NCBI GenBank assembly: GCA_000231825.2
Contig: JH720304.1
Span: 596,724-660,723, forward strand
Length of the DNA stretch: 64,000 nt
Direction: 5' to 3'
DNA from: Tetrahymena elliotti 4EA
Lineage: Eukaryota > Ciliophora > Oligohymenophorea > Hymenostomatida > Tetrahymenidae
Shown in pieces: positions 58,873 to 64,000 of this stretch (its first letter is position 1; every line of letters begins with the position of its first letter). Under the pieces are notes generated by a model, which searched no databases, was not told where the DNA came from, and worked only from the letters and a program-made list of their open reading frames with translations. Both the position numbers and the translations under genes were made by a program.

Positions 58873-61800
58873 ATGAGAGTAAAAAAAGTAATTTACTTTT
58901 TTGTATTACTTGGATTCATTAATACAGCTGGAGCTGCAAGTGGATCAGGAACTGATGCTGGAACAGGAACTGATCCTGGAAAAGGAACTGGACCAGATCT
59001 TCCACTCAAATGTGTTTCATATATTGATTCATATTGCAATTAATGCTCTTTAAATAGAGTTCTTCCAGACTGTGAACCTAAGAATGGATTTTACTTTGAT
59101 AGTAATAACAAAGCCTTAAGTTGTAGTAGTAACTGTAAAAAATGCTAAGATGGTAGCATTTGCTTGGTCTGCAATGAAAACTACTCTTTAAGTAACAATA
59201 AATGCTAATGTAGTAGTGGAAGTAATTTGAAAAATAATTAGGAAAATTTATTTACCCAATACTATTTTTAATAGATTGCGATAACTCACAGCTTTATTTT
59301 ACTACTTAGTTAGGAATTGACTTAAGGAGTATTATTATAACCTTCAACCAAATAATTGGAATCAAAGATATATCCGTTCCTTTGGCTTAACAAGCTAGGA
59401 GCTTCACATTATCATACGATAACTGCTCTATTTTAAGTTTGTAAACTCAAACTGATTATGGGCTCTTCACAAAAAGCTTTGACTATGCAGGTTGTAAAAT
59501 TAAGGAATCCTAATAGAATTAGTTTATTATTATGTTAAGTAAGTTTGTTTTTAATTTATGAGTTAAAAATATTCTTTTTTTTACGAACCTTTTAATTATT
59601 GTTAAAAAGGTGAATAAATGAATTATAATAATGTACTAAATATGCCTGAAATTGTATCAAATTAAATTTTAGTATTTAGTGGGGTGCCATTATATAAGTC
59701 TCTTTCTACAGGATAAAGTGTGTTTCCTATCTCAAAATAGTTAGACATTTAAATAAGGACTATCTAAAAAATTTGCTATTTTTAATAACCATAGATTTTT
59801 ATTGATTTAGCTAAAAGTGAGGAAGTCATACCGATCAAAACTCTCTTCCCTTTTCTGTTTTTTTAAGATAAACCTTACATAGATTGCTAAATTTATTAGA
59901 ATAGCTCTAATTAAGATGTATCTATTGTTAACTGCTCTGATAAAAATGGACTTAAAATCAAGGCAAATTCGATTTAAAATGATAGCAATGTTATGATTAA
60001 GCTAACATGCAAATATTTATCCTTTGAGACTATTGACTATTTATAAATTTAATTCACAAATAGTGCTCCATCGTATAATTTAATAGTTAATTAAGATTAA
60101 TGGCTTTACGAAACTAACCTTAAGGATGATTTCAATACAAATCTCAATTTCGGTCTTTCTTCGGGTATTGTAGATACAAGTAAACTAACTTCTATGTTAG
60201 TTTCTTATCCTTTATGGGTAAATTCAAAAACTGGTTCAACTTAGACAGCCCAAATGAGTACATAATGTACTTCAGTATAAAGTTCAAATATTTAATGCTC
60301 TTTATCAATGAAAGGCTCATAATTTGATTAGGAATTGAATCTTTAAAGTTTTGTAATTTGCTAATCTTTAATTCCATACTTATTTGAATTATTTTGAAAT
60401 ATTTTTTAATTTTTATTTTTTTACTTTAAAATAGATAAATATTTTTTATTAAGAATCTCCATTTCAGTCCTAAACTCTTTAATTCTATTTTACTACCTCT
60501 TTAGAGAGCTCTTTCACTTTAAGCGTTACTTAAACTCAGATAACTTATTTCAATCCAACACAAAGTTTAAAAATAGAAACAATTATTGTAGATAATGATA
60601 GAATAACCACCGATTCATATTAATTTCAGTATAGATGGGTTTGTATTAATGACGATGAATAAACGGAATGTTTAGATATTAAGGGAAACAAATTAAACCT
60701 CCTTTCATCGCTAAACTTAATAATAGATCCAAACCTTCTAAGTTTTAAATCAAATTATAATTTTTATGTATTTGCAAGCAGATTAAATAATCCAAATACA
60801 TAGTAAATGGCTAAAGTTAGTGTTTCTACAATAGAATATTATTTAAAAGTGTTTATAAATGTTTCAGATCCTCTTAAAGTTAATTATTAAGAGATTATTC
60901 CTATTTAAATGAAGTATGATCTTAAGGTAATTGAACCAGTACCTGGATAATCTGTTTACACTATTAAAATGAAGCATGAATCATCATCATAAATTAAACA
61001 GTATTAATCCAACTCAGAATTAATTTCTATTATTATTGAAGATTTTTTTCCAAATTTAGATTTAGCTCAATAAAATAAATTTACTTTTGAATTTACAGCT
61101 TTTAATAAAACTTCAGGTTTATTATTCACCTTACCTCCTCAAAATATACAGCTATAACAATCACCAAGTGGCTGCTAGCTTAGTCTAAGTAATATTTTAA
61201 CTTTAAAAATTTTTATAAATTGATTATTAACTTATTTATCATAACTAGGCCAATAATCTTCTTTCACTTTTTTAGATTTATCTGTTGGAAGCTGTGAACT
61301 GCATGATTTAACAACAACTAAATATTAGTTTTTCTATTATTCTAGTTTACAAAAGCAGATGGAAGAAATTAAAACTTCAGGAGTGATAACAAACAGAAAG
61401 ATGCTAAGTGCTGATAACTAAAATACATAAACTAAAGTTATTCTCCCTCCAGGCAATCTAATACTCATGGTAGTTACTATAGGTAGGAATAATTTAAGAA
61501 CTAACTTTACGACGACAGCTAATATTCCAGATAATAATTTTACTCAATAATAGTATGAAGAATATTTGGATAGCTATTTCAAACTGGCCTAGTAATATAT
61601 TAAAAAATCTGATCAAATTTTTTATTACCAATACATTACTGATGCAATCGAATATTATGAAACCAAAAATCCAACTTAATAGCCATCAGATGCAACAATT
61701 TAGATAAAAAATAAAATTATTTAATTGCTTTCAGATATATAATGGCAATAAGAAGATAGTCAGATATTCTTACTTTCATCATAAATAAGTGTAAGAATTA

Positions 61801-64000
61801 AGAACACAAAAATAAAAATAGATACAGATACTTTAAATAAATTAGTAGATAATAATGTGCAGTAGATTTAAAATACCCTTTAGAAAATTTAAAGTGCATA
61901 GTTAAATAATGAAAAGAGGTAAAGTTACTAAGAAATTTTATCTTCAACTGCACAAGATTATATGAAGAATATAAATAGTGTTAATGATTGGGGACAAACT
62001 AATAGTCAAAAAGCCATAGACTAAACAAAATAAATTATGGAAGGTATTTCCTAAACTATGATCATCAACTAATAACCGATTTAAGTATATACAGATGGAG
62101 CTTAGCTGCTTGTTGATAAAATAGATTATGTTACCTATATGTCTAGGTATAATATGTTTAACAATGATTATACAGATTAACAAGCTTCTGATTACTCAGG
62201 CTTAACATATGATATTAAACTTCAGACTTGGCCTACTACTCATCCTCTATTTAGAAATGAGCTTAGTGAATTAAACAAATAATATGAAAGCTCAGCAACA
62301 CCTGAATAATTAACTGCCCTTCAAAAAACATATCCAATTATTATACCTTCTATTTCATCTTCTGAAAATAGAAGATTATTATAGTCTGATAATGAATTAA
62401 AACTTCCATTTTAATTATAAATTCCTACTGATGATGAGAAAATAAGCTGTGTACAAAAAGATAAGCTCGGTAAATGGGTCTATAATACCTGCAAATCATC
62501 TGTACATGTAGTATCACAAAGGAGAATAATAGTATGTACTTGTACAATTCCTAGTCCTACCTCACTCTTAGCAGATATTGAATAGCTTTTCACAAACAAG
62601 AATATTTAAGATATTTTTAGTGCAACAGGTTTTGAAAGACTATTCCATTTAACAAATTGGTATGCATATGCTCCTATATGGACTATAATTGGACTTAATG
62701 CTATATTTATTATGCTTTTAGTATATGGATATAAATTAGATAAAAGAGATGCTGGCCAAAACTTAAAAAAGTAGTTCTTATTTTATAATTCAAGGTCAGG
62801 TTCAACTATTAACTAAGAAAGCTAAAATCTTTTTATGCAAATAAAAAACACTAAAGTTAGGATTGACCATAAAGCTTTAACATTTAAAAAATAATAATCT
62901 GACTGTGAAGAAATTTTAAACAAACAAATAAGTCTGAAAAAGGAAGAAACTAATATTGAAAATAGTAATATGAATAAGAAATAAAATATTCAAAAAATGG
63001 AAAATTTTTCTACTATTAAACCATCCTCATAGCACACTTAACTAGAAAACTAATAGTTCATAAATGAATAATAAATTGAGATAAATTTAAAAACACTTTA
63101 AAAAGAAGTAAAAATTGTAAGTAATATTAAAGAAACTAATTCAAATAAAACGCTTCTACATGATATTAACTAGGCTAACAGTAATCATGATAAATTGGTT
63201 CATTTGAAGGAGTAAAATGATAATTCAATAAAAGGAAGTGAAAATATAATAACCCATAACCCAAATAACTATGAATAAAGTGATTAATCTAGAGAATCAA
63301 ATAATTTTGAATAAATTAATATATGTGAAAATAATTAAATTCAGGAAGTAAAAAATATTGAATTAAAAGCAAGACAACAAGAATTCTGTTTGTATGAAGA
63401 GTAAGATTATTCTTATAGATCATAGAGCATAACTTAATAGACAGATTAAAAAGAATAACCCTAACAAATAGAAACACTTATATTCACTGAAGTTGAAAAT
63501 TTACAAAATTTTTAAAACGAAAAAGATTAACTTTATTAGTAAGAGCCTCAAAGAGTTTAGTTTGAAGAAATTTAAAGTAGTAAAATATACTAACCAACCC
63601 CTCAACCACCTAATAAAACTCAACATATGCATAATTTGAGTTAGAATTCAATTTAATAAAAAGAAAATTTCTAAAATTAGTAAAATGACTAATTAAATGA
63701 TGAAGAGAAATAAATGTAAGCTGCTTCTTAGAGAAATTAATTGTAATAAAATGAATAGTAAAATGCAATTACAATAGAAATAAGATAACAAAGTTCATAA
63801 TAAATGTCAAATTAATTAGAAAATGAAAATATATCTAATTTAGAAGTAACTCCAAATGTAAGTAATTAAAAATAAGAAACCTTAAAGCAACTAAAGAAGG
63901 AAGAAATTGAAAAATTACTATTTTTAAAAGCTAAAGAAAAACTTCAAATGTATCTAAATTAAGAGTCTAAAACAAAAGCTGTTTTAGCTTATCATATATT
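58873..64000 (+). CDS. Large receptor-like membrane protein with GPS-like motif, partial at window end
   Basis: Exons 58873-59221, 59275-59538, 59610-60352, 60435-61188 and 61249 to the window end; introns of 53, 71, 82 and 60 nt, all phases consistent; over 1,600 codons so far. Signal peptide MRVKKVIYFFVLLGFINTAG, then a Gly/Thr/Asp linker. A Cys-rich growth-factor-receptor-like region follows (YCNQCSL, CSSNCKKCQDGSICLVCNEN). A long beta-rich ectodomain comes next. Near codon ~1070 there is a GPS-like pattern: SCVQKDKLGKWVYNTCKSS, then IIVCTCTIPSPTSLLADIE. One helix, YAPIWTIIGLNAIFIMLLVY, follows. The cytoplasmic tail is long and Gln/Asn/Glu-rich, ending in LKKEEIEKLLFLKAKEKLQ at the edge. 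The layout (Cys-rich, REJ/GAIN-like, GPS, helices) resembles the polycystin-1/REJ-type proteins expanded in ciliates. The usual HL-T/S cleavage site is not evident. More helices are expected beyond the window. Confidence 0.83.

Overview
This window is nuclear DNA of a ciliate, most likely from or near Tetrahymena. It is extremely AT-rich, its introns are short (mostly 49-82 nt, GT..AG), and every recognisable gene uses TAA and TAG as glutamine with TGA as the only stop. Standard-code reading finds almost nothing; nearly all gene calls here come from reading with the ciliate nuclear code. No rRNA, tRNA, CRISPR or telomere was recognised.

Layout. 1-1000: degenerate ~330-bp tandem repeats. 1-12 kb: small single genes on the plus strand: an unrecognised ORF, a TLDc protein, a 5'-methylthioadenosine/S-adenosylhomocysteine nucleosidase, three coiled-coil or charged proteins, and one minus-strand coiled-coil gene with three exons. 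12.6-18.4 kb, minus strand: a six-exon leucine-rich-repeat protein (1,244 aa) and a small four-helix membrane protein resembling TMEM138 of the ciliary transition zone. 19.5-24.2 kb, plus: a DENN-domain gene (Rab GEF family), followed by a Gln/Asn-rich ORF that may be its 3' part.

25.8-37.6 kb holds a tandem family of five small four-helix membrane proteins with diverging hydrophilic tails. Matching noncoding segments about 3.1-3.4 kb apart show that at least part of the array arose by segmental duplication. 38.7-54.0 kb is a tandem array of a divergent protein-kinase family: two decayed copies, three complete genes, and a fourth whose 5' end probably reaches back through a Gln/Asn/Pro-rich ORF. 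The copies share an N-terminal signature followed by a phase-1 intron, a roughly 100-140-residue insertion between the glycine loop and the VAGK lysine, an HSDIKPQN catalytic loop and a D(Y/F)GGAS metal-binding motif.

55.1-56.9 kb is a decayed 3' portion of a large multi-helix membrane protein. 58.9 kb to the window end is an apparently intact relative: signal peptide, Cys-rich region, large ectodomain, GPS-like cysteine motif, one membrane helix and a long Gln-rich cytoplasmic tail running off the edge.

The most notable system is the kinase array. It looks like a lineage-specific expansion caught with intact genes, relics and partial duplications side by side. Many 5' ends remain uncertain because first exons can be short and no transcript data were available.
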